Origin: SIG622 sp045604705
Lineage (GTDB): Bacteria > Bacillota > Clostridia > Oscillospirales > CAG-382
NCBI GenBank assembly: GCA_045604705.1
Contig: JAZUOO010000021.1
Span: forward strand, 7,155-71,154
Reading direction: 5' to 3'
DNA length: 64,000 nucleotides
The position numbers and the translations under genes are program-made. Below are positions 52,072 through 61,614 of this stretch, piece by piece. Under the pieces are notes generated by a model. It made no database searches. It saw only the letters and a list, made by a program, of their open reading frames with translations, and was not told where the DNA came from. The stretch's first letter is position 1. Each line of letters opens with the position of its first letter.

Positions 52072-54279
52072 ATGAGCGAAATAAAATATATAGGCTGTTT
52101 CCCGACGGAAGAAAAATTCGACTATGATAAACGCATAGAGCTTTTACGCAAGCGTAAGGTACAGCAAACCGAAGAAAAAGCAAGAAACGGCGGTGCAAAC
52201 GAGGACGATTACGGACTTATTGTCCAGAACGAATTCTCATACAAATTAAAGCCCAACCATGAAAACGGTTCAATCTACGGCTACAAGGCGTGGACGGAAA
52301 ACTACTGTGCCATTCTTGACAGTCATCCACTCTATTGTGATGCACTTGACGCATTTGTTGGTAAAGGCTTCCTGTTTCTTGAAAGACTAAGACCCGTTAC
52401 CTGCAAATGGAATCCGGCATATCCCTTTGATGATTTGAAAGTGCTTTTTGATAAGTATAATATAATTTCAGGCATAGATAACTGCCATCATTTTACACCG
52501 GATTTGCAGATAGGCTTAGACCTGGGCTGGGGCGGTATTCTTAAAAAGCTTCTTGAATACAGAGAAAAGCACGATGAAACGCACCATGAATTCTATGACA
52601 GCGAGATTGCGGTTGTTGAAGCGATAATAAGATTCCTTAAAAGGTGTTCTGCGGAAATATACGAGCTTGCGGAAAAGGAAAACAATCCTTATCTTAAAGA
52701 GAATCTTCTGCAAATGGCAAAGGTGAACGAAAACACCGCGGAAAATCCACCGAAAACATTCCGTGAAGCGGTACAATGGATGTGCTGGTTCAGTATGCTC
52801 TCCCGTACCTATAACAGAGGAAGTGCAGGCGGTCAGCTTGACGAGATGCTTCGTCCCTACTACGAGAGGGACATAGAAAAAGGTATACTTACCGATGATG
52901 AAGCGGTATTCTACCTTGCTTGCCTGTTCCTACAGGATTCAAGATATTTCCAGCTTGCAGGCCCTGATGAGAACGGTAAGGACATGACATCGAAAATATC
53001 CTATCTCTGTCTTGAAGCGGCAGATAAGATAAACATTGCCTGCAACCTCACAATAAGAGTTCATGACGGAATTGATAAGGAATTCTTCAGAAAATCTGTT
53101 GAATACCTCTTTAAAAATAAGCAGGGTTGGCCGAGATATTCCTCCGATAGTGCCCTTGCACAAGGCTTTATGAAGTGCGGGTATCCCCTTGAGCTTGCAA
53201 GAAAAAGAGTTGCGGCAGGTTGTCATTGGATGTGCATTCCCGGTATGGAGTATACCATGAACGATACCGTAAAGATAAATCTTGCAAAGGTATTTGAGGT
53301 TGCCTACTATGAAATGATGGAAAAGGACAGCGAACCGAGTGCACAGAAGCTCTTTGAAAGATATAAAGTACATCTCAAAGCCGCAGTTGATGCTACCGGT
53401 AACGGTATAATGCACCACCTGAAATATCAGACAAAATCGCAACCGGAGCTTATACTCAATCTTTTCCAGCACGGACTTATCGAAAAAGGCGTAAATATCA
53501 CAGACGGCGGCGCAAACTACTACAATATGTGCGTTGACGGCAGCGGTATCGCAGTTGTGGCAGACAGCTTTGCGGCACTTCAGCAGCGAATAGATACCGA
53601 AAAGAAGCTGACATACAGAGAGCTCACTGACCATATGCAAAGTAACTACGAGGATAAGGATGGCGAATACATAAGACTTCTTATGCAAAACAGTGAGCGT
53701 TATTGTGGCGGAGACACCATCGGAGACAAATGGGCAAAGAAAATAAGTGATCTTTACACATCACTTGTCCGTGATCTAAATAATCAGCACCCCGGTATAA
53801 ACTTCATCCCCGGCTTCTTCTCCTGGTCAAACACAATAGGACTCGGTCAGACAGTTTCCGCAACACCCAACGGCAGAAAGAACTATGAAGCCATAAACCA
53901 TGGTGCAAATCCAAACGGTGGCTTCCGACATGACGGTGCGGTATCCGCAATGTGTAACTCCATCGGAGCAATTCAACCCGGTTACGGCAACTGTGCACCT
54001 GTACAGCTTGAATTCGACCCCGGAATAGTAAACGATGCCGAGGGTATAGACAAAATGGCGGCGATGATAAAGACCATTATGGACACGGGAAATACACTTC
54101 TCAATATCAACATAATTGATGCAAAGAAAATCATCGAAGCCCACAAAGATCCTTTCAAGTACCCCGATCTCGTTGTAAGAGTAACAGGTTTTACGGCATT
54201 TTTCGCAATGCTCTCACCGGAGTTCAGACAGCTTGTTGTTGACAGGGTAACGTCGGTAAACCCGGAACTGAGTAAATAA
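52072..54279 (+). CDS. Glycyl radical enzyme of an unassigned class
   Basis: 735 residues of the pyruvate formate-lyase superfamily. The glycyl radical loop is VVRVTGFTAFF with Gly706, 29 residues from the end. The thiyl Cys is probably Cys384 in RVAAGCHWMCIPGMEYTMND. Diol and amine lyases of the family have GCVE here; this protein has His-Trp after the Cys and a second Cys at 388, so the general base used by dehydratases is missing. Neighbouring genes for mannose-6-phosphate isomerase, a sugar epimerase and a dehydrogenase point to a sugar- or polyol-like substrate (inference). The reaction cannot be named. Confidence 0.88.
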   Translation: MSEIKYIGCFPTEEKFDYDKRIELLRKRKVQQTEEKARNGGANEDDYGLIVQNEFSYKLKPNHENGSIYGYKAWTENYCAILDSHPLYCDALDAFVGKGFLFLERLRPVTCKWNPAYPFDDLKVLFDKYNIISGIDNCHHFTPDLQIGLDLGWGGILKKLLEYREKHDETHHEFYDSEIAVVEAIIRFLKRCSAEIYELAEKENNPYLKENLLQMAKVNENTAENPPKTFREAVQWMCWFSMLSRTYNRGSAGGQLDEMLRPYYERDIEKGILTDDEAVFYLACLFLQDSRYFQLAGPDENGKDMTSKISYLCLEAADKINIACNLTIRVHDGIDKEFFRKSVEYLFKNKQGWPRYSSDSALAQGFMKCGYPLELARKRVAAGCHWMCIPGMEYTMNDTVKINLAKVFEVAYYEMMEKDSEPSAQKLFERYKVHLKAAVDATGNGIMHHLKYQTKSQPELILNLFQHGLIEKGVNITDGGANYYNMCVDGSGIAVVADSFAALQQRIDTEKKLTYRELTDHMQSNYEDKDGEYIRLLMQNSERYCGGDTIGDKWAKKISDLYTSLVRDLNNQHPGINFIPGFFSWSNTIGLGQTVSATPNGRKNYEAINHGANPNGGFRHDGAVSAMCNSIGAIQPGYGNCAPVQLEFDPGIVNDAEGIDKMAAMIKTIMDTGNTLLNINIIDAKKIIEAHKDPFKYPDLVVRVTGFTAFFAMLSPEFRQLVVDRVTSVNPELSK

Positions 54280-54401
54280 ATTGAGGATATTCTTGCGAAA
54301 GCCCATCACCGGATGCCGTAAGAAAAAAGAAATCATTATCATTAACAACACAAAACTTCAAACCAAATGAAAGAATAAAATTCAAACAAAGGAGACCACC
54401 C

Positions 54402-55178
54402 ATGAACGTAGTAATGGAAAAAGTAGACACATCCGTAAAAGGAAACCGTTCTGTAGAGCTTTGTAAGGGCGAGATTCCCGGTGCACATCCCGTACATCAC
54501 ACAATAGAAACGGGAAGTACCCTTACCTTTGAAGCAAACTGCGGATATTATCACATCATAATCCTCATTGAGGGCAGTGCAAAATTTGAAACCGACGGTA
54601 AAGAATACAACTTCGACGGCAGAACAACCTTTGTACCTGCCCCCGATAAAGAGCTTTCGGTTTTCGCAAAAACAGGTGTACAGATTCTTGAAATTCAGTG
54701 GGACGAAGCTCCCGGTGATGAAGAAGACCTCAAGGAATACAAAACGGAATTTCCCGTGGTTGTTCCTTATCAGGAGTCTATTCAGTACATCGACCCCAAT
54801 AAGAGCGAAAAGACTATCAGCCGCATGATGATCCCTCACGAAGTTCTTCCCAGATTTACAATCGGCTCTGTTGAATCCTACGGCTACGACCTGGTTCGTC
54901 CGCATGCACATCCCATGCTTGACCAGTTCTTCTTCAGCTTCCCGGAAAATGATATGGAAGTAATTATTGACGATGAAAAGATTAACATGAAAGGAAACAT
55001 CATAATGCATATTCCGCTTGGCTCCAACCACGGTGTTGAAGTAACAGGCGACAGACATATGCACTATATGTGGATAGACTTCATGCCGGACAAGGAAGCG
55101 GGACTCAAACGCCTCAACTTCAGCCACAGACCTACGGGAACAGTCCGTGACTTTGCCAATGAAGACAAAACAAGATGA
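54402..55178 (+). CDS. Double-cupin protein
   Basis: 258 residues, with ATG after AAAGGAGACCACCC. Two cupin halves are visible: residues 30-110 (YYHIIILIEGSAKFETDGKE, YNFDGRTTFVPAPDKELSVF) and 150-240 (VRPHAHPMLDQFFFSFPEND, MHIPLGSNHGVEVTGDRHMH). The second has the metal-type HAHPMLDQ and GSNH motifs. There is no HTH, so it is probably an enzyme (sugar isomerase or epimerase type) or a metabolite sensor. It overlaps manA by ATGA and belongs to the operon. Confidence 0.78.
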   Translation: MNVVMEKVDTSVKGNRSVELCKGEIPGAHPVHHTIETGSTLTFEANCGYYHIIILIEGSAKFETDGKEYNFDGRTTFVPAPDKELSVFAKTGVQILEIQWDEAPGDEEDLKEYKTEFPVVVPYQESIQYIDPNKSEKTISRMMIPHEVLPRFTIGSVESYGYDLVRPHAHPMLDQFFFSFPENDMEVIIDDEKINMKGNIIMHIPLGSNHGVEVTGDRHMHYMWIDFMPDKEAGLKRLNFSHRPTGTVRDFANEDKTR

Positions 55179-56224
55179 ATATAAACCTTAAAAAACCTAT
55201 AAAACTTCAAAGAGCAGGAGCATGGAGAACATATCTCGGCGGAAAGCTGATAGAAGAGCTTCACGGAAATGGTAATGCCTGTGACACCAACTTCCCCGAG
55301 GAGTGGATAATGTCAACCGTTACTGCCCGAAACAGCGGCAGAGAACACATAGTCGAGGGACTATCTATGATAGAGGGTACGGATATTTCCCTGAAACAGT
55401 TGATAGATGAGAATCCCGAACAATGCCTTGGAAAAGCCCATTTTGAAAAATACGGAGCGACTCCCGGTGTGCTCGTAAAGCTGCTTGATTCCGCTGAAAG
55501 ACTTACAATTCAGGTACATCCTACCCGTGAAAATGCCAAGCTGCTATTCAACTCCGATTTTGGCAAAACCGAATGCTGGCACATTGTTGCGGGACGCGAA
55601 ATAAACGGTGAAAAGCCCTGCATTTACTTCGGTTTTAAAGAGGGTATAACCCGCAAGAGGTGGAAAGAAATATTTGACACGCAGAATATCCCTGAAATGC
55701 TTGATTGTCTGCACAAATTTGAAGTAAATCCCGGTGATACATTTCTTATTGAGGGCGGTATTCCGCATGCAATAGGCTCCGGATGTTTTCTCGTTGAGAT
55801 ACAAGAGCCTACCGATTACACAATAAGAACGGAAAAGACTACGCCATCGGGAAGAGAAGTTTCCGACTTCATGTGTCATCAGGGGCTTGGTTTTGAGAAA
55901 ATGTTAGACTGCTTTGACTACACGGGCTATTCCAAGGAAGAAACTGCGAAAAGATGGCGTATAAAGCCAAAGGGTGAAGCGCTGATAGACTACGAAAATA
56001 CAAAAATGTTCCGTCTTTTTGAGCTTAACATAAACGGCACAAAGACTATATCCTCAAAGGGTACTTTCAGTGGACTATATGTGCTTGACGGTGAAGGAGA
56101 GATAGACGGAACAAAAGTCAAAAAAGGCGCCCAATATTTTATCACGTCAGTGTGTGAACCATTTAATATAAACGGTAATATGCGAATTATCAGATACTTT
56201 GGGCCACAAGTCTTACCTAAGTAG
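55175..56224 (+). CDS. manA: Mannose-6-phosphate isomerase, class I type
   Basis: 349 residues. The zinc ligands of phosphomannose isomerase can be read: Gln113 and His115 (LTIQVHPTREN), Glu133 (KTECWHIVAG) and His198 (GGIPHAIGSG), followed by EIQEPTDYTIR. It interconverts mannose 6-phosphate and fructose 6-phosphate, or acts on a related sugar phosphate in this pathway. It is translationally coupled to the bicupin gene. Confidence 0.88.
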   Translation: MNINLKKPIKLQRAGAWRTYLGGKLIEELHGNGNACDTNFPEEWIMSTVTARNSGREHIVEGLSMIEGTDISLKQLIDENPEQCLGKAHFEKYGATPGVLVKLLDSAERLTIQVHPTRENAKLLFNSDFGKTECWHIVAGREINGEKPCIYFGFKEGITRKRWKEIFDTQNIPEMLDCLHKFEVNPGDTFLIEGGIPHAIGSGCFLVEIQEPTDYTIRTEKTTPSGREVSDFMCHQGLGFEKMLDCFDYTGYSKEETAKRWRIKPKGEALIDYENTKMFRLFELNINGTKTISSKGTFSGLYVLDGEGEIDGTKVKKGAQYFITSVCEPFNINGNMRIIRYFGPQVLPK

Positions 56225-56247
56225 AACTTATTTAAAAGGAGAAACCA

Positions 56248-57045
56248 ATGAAGTACGGATTTTGCAAAGAATTTTCCACCCCACTAAAAACCGAGGTGGA
56301 CTATGACCTTATAAAAATGATAAAAGACGCAGGCTTTGACTACGTTGAAATGCGTGCAATGCTTGTATCATCCCTTTCCGATGAGGAATTCGACAAGCTC
56401 TGCAAAACACTTTGTGACCTTGATCTTGCCTGCGACTGCTGCTGTGCACTCTTCCCGAAAACAATAAGAGTCACCGGCAAGGACAGAAACCTCGACGAAA
56501 TAAAGGCATATCTTGAAAAAACATTCCAAAGATGCACAAAGCTCGGAGCAAAAAAGGTAGTATTCGGAAGTGCACCCGCAAGAGCTTTGGACGAAAGCAC
56601 ATCAATTGAAGAGGGCTATTCCCATATCGACGAGGTAATAAAGGAAGCAATTATTCCCATGTGCGAAAAATACGACATCACTGTAGTAATGGAGCCTCTG
56701 CGTGCGGATGCCTGCAACTTCATCAATACCCTTTCCGACGGTTACAGAGTTGTAAAGGAAGCAAATCATCCCCAAATTGCACTTCTTGCGGATACAATCC
56801 ACATGATGTCAAACAACGACAATGCCGATGACATCATAAAATACAAAGACGCCCTCCGTCACATCCACATAGCCGAGCTTCAAAGAGTAATGCCGGAGGA
56901 TAATTACAGCGACTACATAAACACCGTTATGGACAATCTTCGTGCAATAAAATATGATGGTACAATATCCTTTGAATCCAAAAACGGTAACGGCCTTGAG
57001 AGCATGAAAAAGGCCCTTGCACTATTAAAAAAACAATTTATATAA
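56248..57045 (+). CDS. Sugar phosphate isomerase/epimerase (xylose isomerase-like TIM barrel)
   Basis: 265 residues of the AP endonuclease 2 / xylose isomerase-like fold: AGFDYVEMRAMLV, GAKKVVFGSAPARALDESTS, DITVVMEPLRADACNFINTL, IALLADTIHMMSNN, LRHIHIAELQR and YDGTISFESKNGN carry the usual metal-binding Glu/Asp/His set. These enzymes epimerise or isomerise ketoses, or dehydrate inosose-like sugars. AAAGGAG precedes the start. Confidence 0.85.
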   Translation: MKYGFCKEFSTPLKTEVDYDLIKMIKDAGFDYVEMRAMLVSSLSDEEFDKLCKTLCDLDLACDCCCALFPKTIRVTGKDRNLDEIKAYLEKTFQRCTKLGAKKVVFGSAPARALDESTSIEEGYSHIDEVIKEAIIPMCEKYDITVVMEPLRADACNFINTLSDGYRVVKEANHPQIALLADTIHMMSNNDNADDIIKYKDALRHIHIAELQRVMPEDNYSDYINTVMDNLRAIKYDGTISFESKNGNGLESMKKALALLKKQFI

Positions 57046-57063
57046 TACAAGGAGAACAGAAAA

Positions 57064-58074
57064 ATGGCAATAAAAACAGCAGTAATCGGCTGCGGCAGAA
57101 CAGCCAACGATCTTCACGCACCCGTACTTGAAAAGCACCCCGAATTTGAAGTAACAGCAATATGCGACGTAAACACGGAAGCTCTCGATAAGTTCTCTCA
57201 GAGATTCCCGAACGCAAAGAAGTACACCGACTACCACACAATGCTGAACAGTCCCGATTTCGACTTTGCAATAATTCTTACTTTCAGCTATACACATACG
57301 GCAATTGCACTTGACTTTATAAGAGCCGGCAAAAATGTTCTTATCACAAAGCCCTGGGCAATCACAACAGATGAGGCTGATTCCATAATAAGCGAAGCGA
57401 CAAAGAATAATGTTATCGTCATGCCCTTTATCCCCTGCCACGACGGTGCAGACGTTGTAAAGCTCAAGGAAGTAATCGCAAGCGGTGCTATCGGCAAGGT
57501 GTTCAGAGTATACAGAGCACAGATGACCTTCGGCAAAAGAAGCGACTGGCAGACACTCAAGGCTTATGCGGGTGGTTATCTTAACAACTGGGGACCTCAT
57601 ATCGTTGAACAGGCAATGTGTCTTGTAGGCGAAAAGTTCAAGACCGTTTACGCTCATAAGAGACAGATAATCAACCCCGGAGATGCAGACGATATGTTCT
57701 GCTCGATGATGACGAGCGAAAGCGGAGTTATAGTTCAGGTAGACCACAACATCATCTCCGATTATCTCCCCAATTGGGTGGTACAGGGCGATAAGGGTAC
57801 AATTTACGTCAAGGGCAATCAAATGGAAATTCACGAAATTTCCTATCCCCAAGCCGATGATCCTACAGTATACAGAAGCACAACCGAAACAAAAAAGACC
57901 AACATCACTCTCGAGGGTAAAATTTTCGGTGACCACTATTCCATCTACACGATGATAGCTGAAACTCTCAAAGGTAAGCCCTATATTGTAACACTCGACT
58001 ATGCACGACATCTGACAGAGATTATGCAGGCAATTCACACCTCTGCAGATGAGGGTAGACTTGTAGAACTTTAA
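57064..58074 (+). CDS. Gfo/Idh/MocA-family dehydrogenase
   Basis: 336 residues: a Rossmann fold with TAVIGCGRTANDLHAPVLEK at the start, the TKPWAITTDEADSI motif in place of the usual EKP, and a substrate domain with GGYLNNWGPHIVEQAMCLVG containing the catalytic His. It should oxidise or reduce a sugar or cyclitol with NAD(P). It is the last gene of the glycyl radical operon, 18 bases after the epimerase. Confidence 0.9.
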   Translation: MAIKTAVIGCGRTANDLHAPVLEKHPEFEVTAICDVNTEALDKFSQRFPNAKKYTDYHTMLNSPDFDFAIILTFSYTHTAIALDFIRAGKNVLITKPWAITTDEADSIISEATKNNVIVMPFIPCHDGADVVKLKEVIASGAIGKVFRVYRAQMTFGKRSDWQTLKAYAGGYLNNWGPHIVEQAMCLVGEKFKTVYAHKRQIINPGDADDMFCSMMTSESGVIVQVDHNIISDYLPNWVVQGDKGTIYVKGNQMEIHEISYPQADDPTVYRSTTETKKTNITLEGKIFGDHYSIYTMIAETLKGKPYIVTLDYARHLTEIMQAIHTSADEGRLVEL

Positions 58075-58203
58075 TAAGAATACATAAACACATAACCGGT
58101 ATCAAAAGATAAAACGTAAGCATATAAGTTCAATTCAACCTTCTCACTTACCGTAGAGATTATGTTTGTATATCCTCCACAGTAAAAACAAATAATAAAA
58201 CAA

Positions 58204-58237
58204 AAGGCAGGTCTCTGAACAAAGACTTGCCTTAAAA
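58204..58237 (+). terminator. Terminator of the glycyl radical operon
   Basis: Stem AAGGCAGGTCT / AGACTTGCCTT (one G-U pair), 8-base loop, then AAAATTTTAT. Confidence 0.65.
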
Positions 58238-58280
58238 TTTTATCTGTATAACTTTTGATATAAAATTCTCACATCAAAGC

Positions 58281-59005
58281 TTATTCATCTGTACCCGCGC
58301 CGTCAAATCCGTCGCTTTCACCGTTTTCGCTCTTTGAGAACCAGAATGAGTAAATCCTGCCTTTGCCGACATAAAATTCAAGCTTGATAACCTTACCCTC
58401 AAGAGAAGCCAAGTCGAAGTCACCGAAATCAAGCTCGGCCTTTGTGCTGTCACCGCACCAGGGCTTGCTCTTGCAAAGCACCTTTCCGTTCTCATTCTTG
58501 ATTTCAACGGTGATACAGCCGTTATTTTCGGTTTGTGCATTAATAAAGAAATAAGATCTCTTGCCCTTGAATGTGAGTTTTCTTGTCCTTATAAATCCGT
58601 CATTTTCAACTCCCAATGAAGCAAAACCGTCACGGCTTGTGGCATAAGCCATCTTGTGAAGCCAGCCCGCTTCATACCACATCTTATATATTTTTTCGTC
58701 TCTGTCAAACCACATGCCGCCGTCCTTGGGGACCGCACACGGAAGTTTTTCGTATTTTTCCATCGGAGTTTCCGGGAACATTACGGGATTTCCTTCATAT
58801 TTTTTAGGCTGATGGAAGACCTTGTAAAGATTATGAGACTCAACAAGAAAATCATCCACAAAAAGCTGTCTGCCTACGGAAATATCAATAACCTTTGGGG
58901 GATTTTTAAGATAAGGAACAGGCATTCCCTGCTTAAGATCATCCATCGTATATTTGGGATGCCACACCTCGGTAAGCTCTATATTGTGTAAAGAATTTCG
59001 GACAT
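58281..59005 (-). pseudogene. GH32-like beta-propeller protein with internal deletion and start frameshift
   Basis: The original start is probably ATG 59005 (AAAAGGGG upstream), but that frame stops after eight codons. A shift by one base joins it to NSLHNIELTEVWHPKYTMDD and the rest. The N-terminal part has the opening of a GH32/43-like five-bladed propeller family (ISVGRQLFVDDFLVESHNLY, KMWYEAGW...MAYATSRDG). The text then jumps to the C-terminal beta-sandwich of the same family (TFKGKRSYFFINAQTENNGC, GRIYSFWFSKS). The blades between are missing; the junction at RDGFASL looks like recombination between two RDG..S sites. Product at best 228 residues, against about 450-500 expected. Confidence 0.72.
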
Positions 59006-59082
59006 AACAAATACCCCTTTTCGCATATTAATATTGTAAAGCAAATTACCTTTTGTTAAGTTGCTTTGTGTGTTTTTGGTAC

Positions 59083-59115
59083 AAAAAAACTCCACGGAAC
59101 TTCAGTCCGCGGAGT
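59083..59115 (-). terminator. Terminator of the DUF975 gene
   Basis: Minus strand ACTCCGCGGA / TCCGTGGAGT (one G-U pair), 7-base loop, then T6. Confidence 0.85.
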
Positions 59116-59132
59116 AAGTGATTATGTAAACA

Positions 59133-60020
59133 TTACTGGTTATTCTGGTTGCTCTGGTTGTTTACGGGGGTGGGATTGTAGTTCTGCTGAGGAGCACCGT
59201 AACCCTGCTGAGGCTGACCGTTGAAACCGTTAAAAACGTTGTTATAAGGATTGTACCTGGGAGTCTTGGGAACGGGCTTGAGTCTGTAGAATTCAGCTGC
59301 ATAAAGCCCCTTGAAGAGAGAACCGAAGAATACAAGCACAAGAATCCATGCAAAGAGAACTATTCCGAAAATAAAACCGATAAAGGGAATAGCACTCAAA
59401 AGTCCGAGAATAAGTGAAACAAAGAAAACGATTACACCATAAAGGAAATCAGCAAGCCACATCTGGAGCTTTTTGCCGTGAGTCATTTCCATGGAAAGTC
59501 TGAGTGCCTGTGTAGCTGTTACATCGGGCTTTGTAGCAAGGATGTAGGGCACAAAAGCGTAGGAATATTTCTTGGAAACAAAATAAATACTTACAGGGAT
59601 TACAGCTATGAAGCCCAAAACAAATCCTATAATAGTGAAAATAAATCCTATGAAGGGGAAGGATGCACCGATAATAGAGAAAAGAAGAATAATTGCCAAA
59701 GGAATACATACTGTAGTAATAGCCCAGATGATAGTCCAAAGCTGTCTCCATGCCATACCACCGGCAACTCTGAACACTCTCTTTGTGAAGCCGGAGAATA
59801 ACTGATCCGAATTAACCTCCTTGCCTTCAAGTCCATCCAAATAAACCTTTGCCATGCCAACGGTAATTACGTATCCGAAAGCGGTTCCGATAAATCCGAG
59901 CATGCCGACCGTTACTGTTGCAATGATGCAGATGATACCGGAGAGGAGAGAAAGTCCCCAAAGCATGAACGGTTTTCTTAAAATTGTGTTAATCGCTGCT
60001 TTGTAAGCCTGACTAAACAT
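59133..60020 (-). CDS. DUF975-like multi-pass membrane protein
   Basis: 295 residues with about six hydrophobic helices, including WGLSLLSGIICIIATVTVGM, PLAIILLFSIIGASFPFIGF, IIGFVLGFIAVIPVSIYFVS, FLYGVIVFFVSLILGLLSAI and FAWILVLVFFGSLFKGLYAA, with a conserved SMEMTHGKK stretch. The cytoplasmic C-terminal 50 residues are rich in Asn, Gln, Pro and Gly (FNGQPQQGYGAPQQNYNPTP). Function unknown. It has its own terminator and converges with the propeller pseudogene only in orientation, not in transcription. Confidence 0.75.
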   Translation of the reverse strand: MFSQAYKAAINTILRKPFMLWGLSLLSGIICIIATVTVGMLGFIGTAFGYVITVGMAKVYLDGLEGKEVNSDQLFSGFTKRVFRVAGGMAWRQLWTIIWAITTVCIPLAIILLFSIIGASFPFIGFIFTIIGFVLGFIAVIPVSIYFVSKKYSYAFVPYILATKPDVTATQALRLSMEMTHGKKLQMWLADFLYGVIVFFVSLILGLLSAIPFIGFIFGIVLFAWILVLVFFGSLFKGLYAAEFYRLKPVPKTPRYNPYNNVFNGFNGQPQQGYGAPQQNYNPTPVNNQSNQNNQ

Positions 60021-60173
60021 GAAAGATACCTCTTTTCATAAAATTTCAGTGTGTACACTGTTACTATATTATACACCAGTTACCGTAAAATGTCAATAGA
60101 ATTTTTAAAAAACTGACAAAATTTTAAGATAACGTGTCGAAAAAAGCAAAAAAACCGTAAGTCCAAAAAACAT

Positions 60174-60202
60174 TTGACAAAACGAACAAGATGTGATATA
60201 AT
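60174..60202 (+). promoter_or_regulatory. SigA promoter of darA-holB-ricT
   Basis: TTGACA (60174-60179), 17 bases, TATAAT (60197-60202), perfect consensus. The leader of about 105 bases has an ATATTGT/ACAATAT hairpin and an ACGGC/GCCGT hairpin of unknown role. Confidence 0.82.
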
Positions 60203-60315
60203 TATAATAGTATATTGTGCCCGAAGAACAATATATGACAAATTGTATATATAACGGCATTCTATCAGCCGTAAATTATTAAATTATAAATAATACATTA
60301 CGAAAGGAAAGAATC

Positions 60316-60654
60316 ATGAAGCTTGTGCTCGCAATCATTAACAACGATGACAGTCCTATAGTTACCGCACGGCTCACAAAGGCAGGTTTCTATATGACCA
60401 AGATCGCTTCGACAGGCGGATTTCTCACTGCAGGCAATACAACCTTTATGTCGGGTGTGGAGGACGATAAGGTGGATGAAGTGATCAGCATTATCTCAAA
60501 GTTCAGCAAAAAGAGACTCCAACCCACAGTTTCCCACAACGGGGGACTTTTCTCGGGTGTAAGCCACGACATGACAAGCACAACCGTACAGGAAGTTCTT
60601 GTTGGCGGTGGCACTATCTTTGTATTGAACATAGAGCGTTTTGAACACGTGTAA
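60316..60654 (+). CDS. darA: Cyclic-di-AMP receptor DarA (PII-like)
   Basis: 112 residues of the DUF970/YaaQ family: MKLVLAIINNDDSPIVTARL, TKIASTGGFLTAGNTTFMSG and GGGTIFVLNIERFEHV. DarA is a trimeric PII-like protein that binds c-di-AMP in the cytoplasm. Its place in front of holB and ricT is the conserved Firmicutes order (yaaQ-yaaR-holB-yaaT in Bacillus). Confidence 0.94.
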   Translation: MKLVLAIINNDDSPIVTARLTKAGFYMTKIASTGGFLTAGNTTFMSGVEDDKVDEVISIISKFSKKRLQPTVSHNGGLFSGVSHDMTSTTVQEVLVGGGTIFVLNIERFEHV

Positions 60655-60663
60655 GTATAAAAT

Positions 60664-61614
60664 ATGGATATTAAGAATCCCGGCACGGCATTATCCTTGC
60701 TTCTGAACGAGATAAAGTCCGGCACCCTCCCGAAGACCTTTCTCATAGAGGGTAAGGACGAAGCCTCAAGAAAAGAAGCGGCAAGGATATGTGCCGCAGC
60801 CCTTGTGTGTGAAAAGAACGAGGCGCCGTGTACAGAGTGCAATGCCTGCAGAAAAGTCCTTGAAGAAAGACACCCGGACGTAACGGTAATAAATGCAGAG
60901 CAAAGCAAGGTGGGCGTTGACGATATAAGAAAAGTGAGACTCGACGCAAATATAAGTCCCTTTGAGGCAGAGTGTAAGATAGTTATATTTGACAGTGCTC
61001 ACACTCTCAACGTCCAGTCGCAGAACGCTCTTTTGAAAATACTTGAAGAACCGCCGCAGAGTGTGTACTTTATACTTACAGCACCATCCTCAAAGCTCCT
61101 TTTGCCGACGGTCGATTCAAGATGCGCAAAATTCTCGCTCGGCTCAATATCTGCCAAGGACGTATATCGCTCGGTGTGCGATTTTTCGGGCGACCTGGCG
61201 CAAGCCGATAATATGAGAATATGCAATGCAGTGCTGTACCTGGACGGCTTTGTTCCGGGTGAAAAAAGTATATCGGCACTAAAGAACGCCATTGACATCT
61301 GCACCGACTTTTATACAAGCGGCAGATTCCCCTTTGACAGACTCCCGGTGAAAAAAGAAGAAAGCGGCAATCTTCAGCTTATCCTGAGGGTTCTTTCGCT
61401 GTGCAGTCTTGAAATCTTAAAATCAAAAAAAGGCACAAAGCCTGCGAACGGCGGTATCCTCGGAAAAGAATCTCTTGAAACGGCAGTAATGCGTACACCG
61501 CTAAAGACTGCCTTCTATCGCTACGGTCTTTTCACGGAGCTTAGCGAGCGTATAGATGAAAACGCCAACCTCTCTGCCGTCACAGCCTCCCTGCGCTCGG
61601 GAATATACGAATAA
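60664..61614 (+). CDS. holB: DNA polymerase III delta' subunit
   Basis: 316 residues. A clamp-loader fold with a zinc-binding CTECNACRKVLEERHPDV near residue 58, GVDDIRKVRLDANISPFEAE, VIFDSAHTLNVQSQNALLKI and LEEPPQSVYFILTAPSSKLL, RCAKFSLG. The P-loop is degenerate, as is usual for delta'. It loads the sliding clamp with delta and tau/gamma. It follows darA by nine bases. Confidence 0.9.
   Translation: MDIKNPGTALSLLLNEIKSGTLPKTFLIEGKDEASRKEAARICAAALVCEKNEAPCTECNACRKVLEERHPDVTVINAEQSKVGVDDIRKVRLDANISPFEAECKIVIFDSAHTLNVQSQNALLKILEEPPQSVYFILTAPSSKLLLPTVDSRCAKFSLGSISAKDVYRSVCDFSGDLAQADNMRICNAVLYLDGFVPGEKSISALKNAIDICTDFYTSGRFPFDRLPVKKEESGNLQLILRVLSLCSLEILKSKKGTKPANGGILGKESLETAVMRTPLKTAFYRYGLFTELSERIDENANLSAVTASLRSGIYE

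Noticed and set aside
52939..53688. Minus-strand frame of 249 codons
   Set aside because: Antisense to the glycyl radical enzyme; no ribosome binding site and no similarity.
54342..55127. Minus-strand frame of 261 codons
   Set aside because: Antisense to the bicupin gene, which has good similarity and a ribosome binding site.
57025..58038. Minus-strand frame of 337 codons
   Set aside because: Antisense to the Gfo/Idh gene along its whole length.
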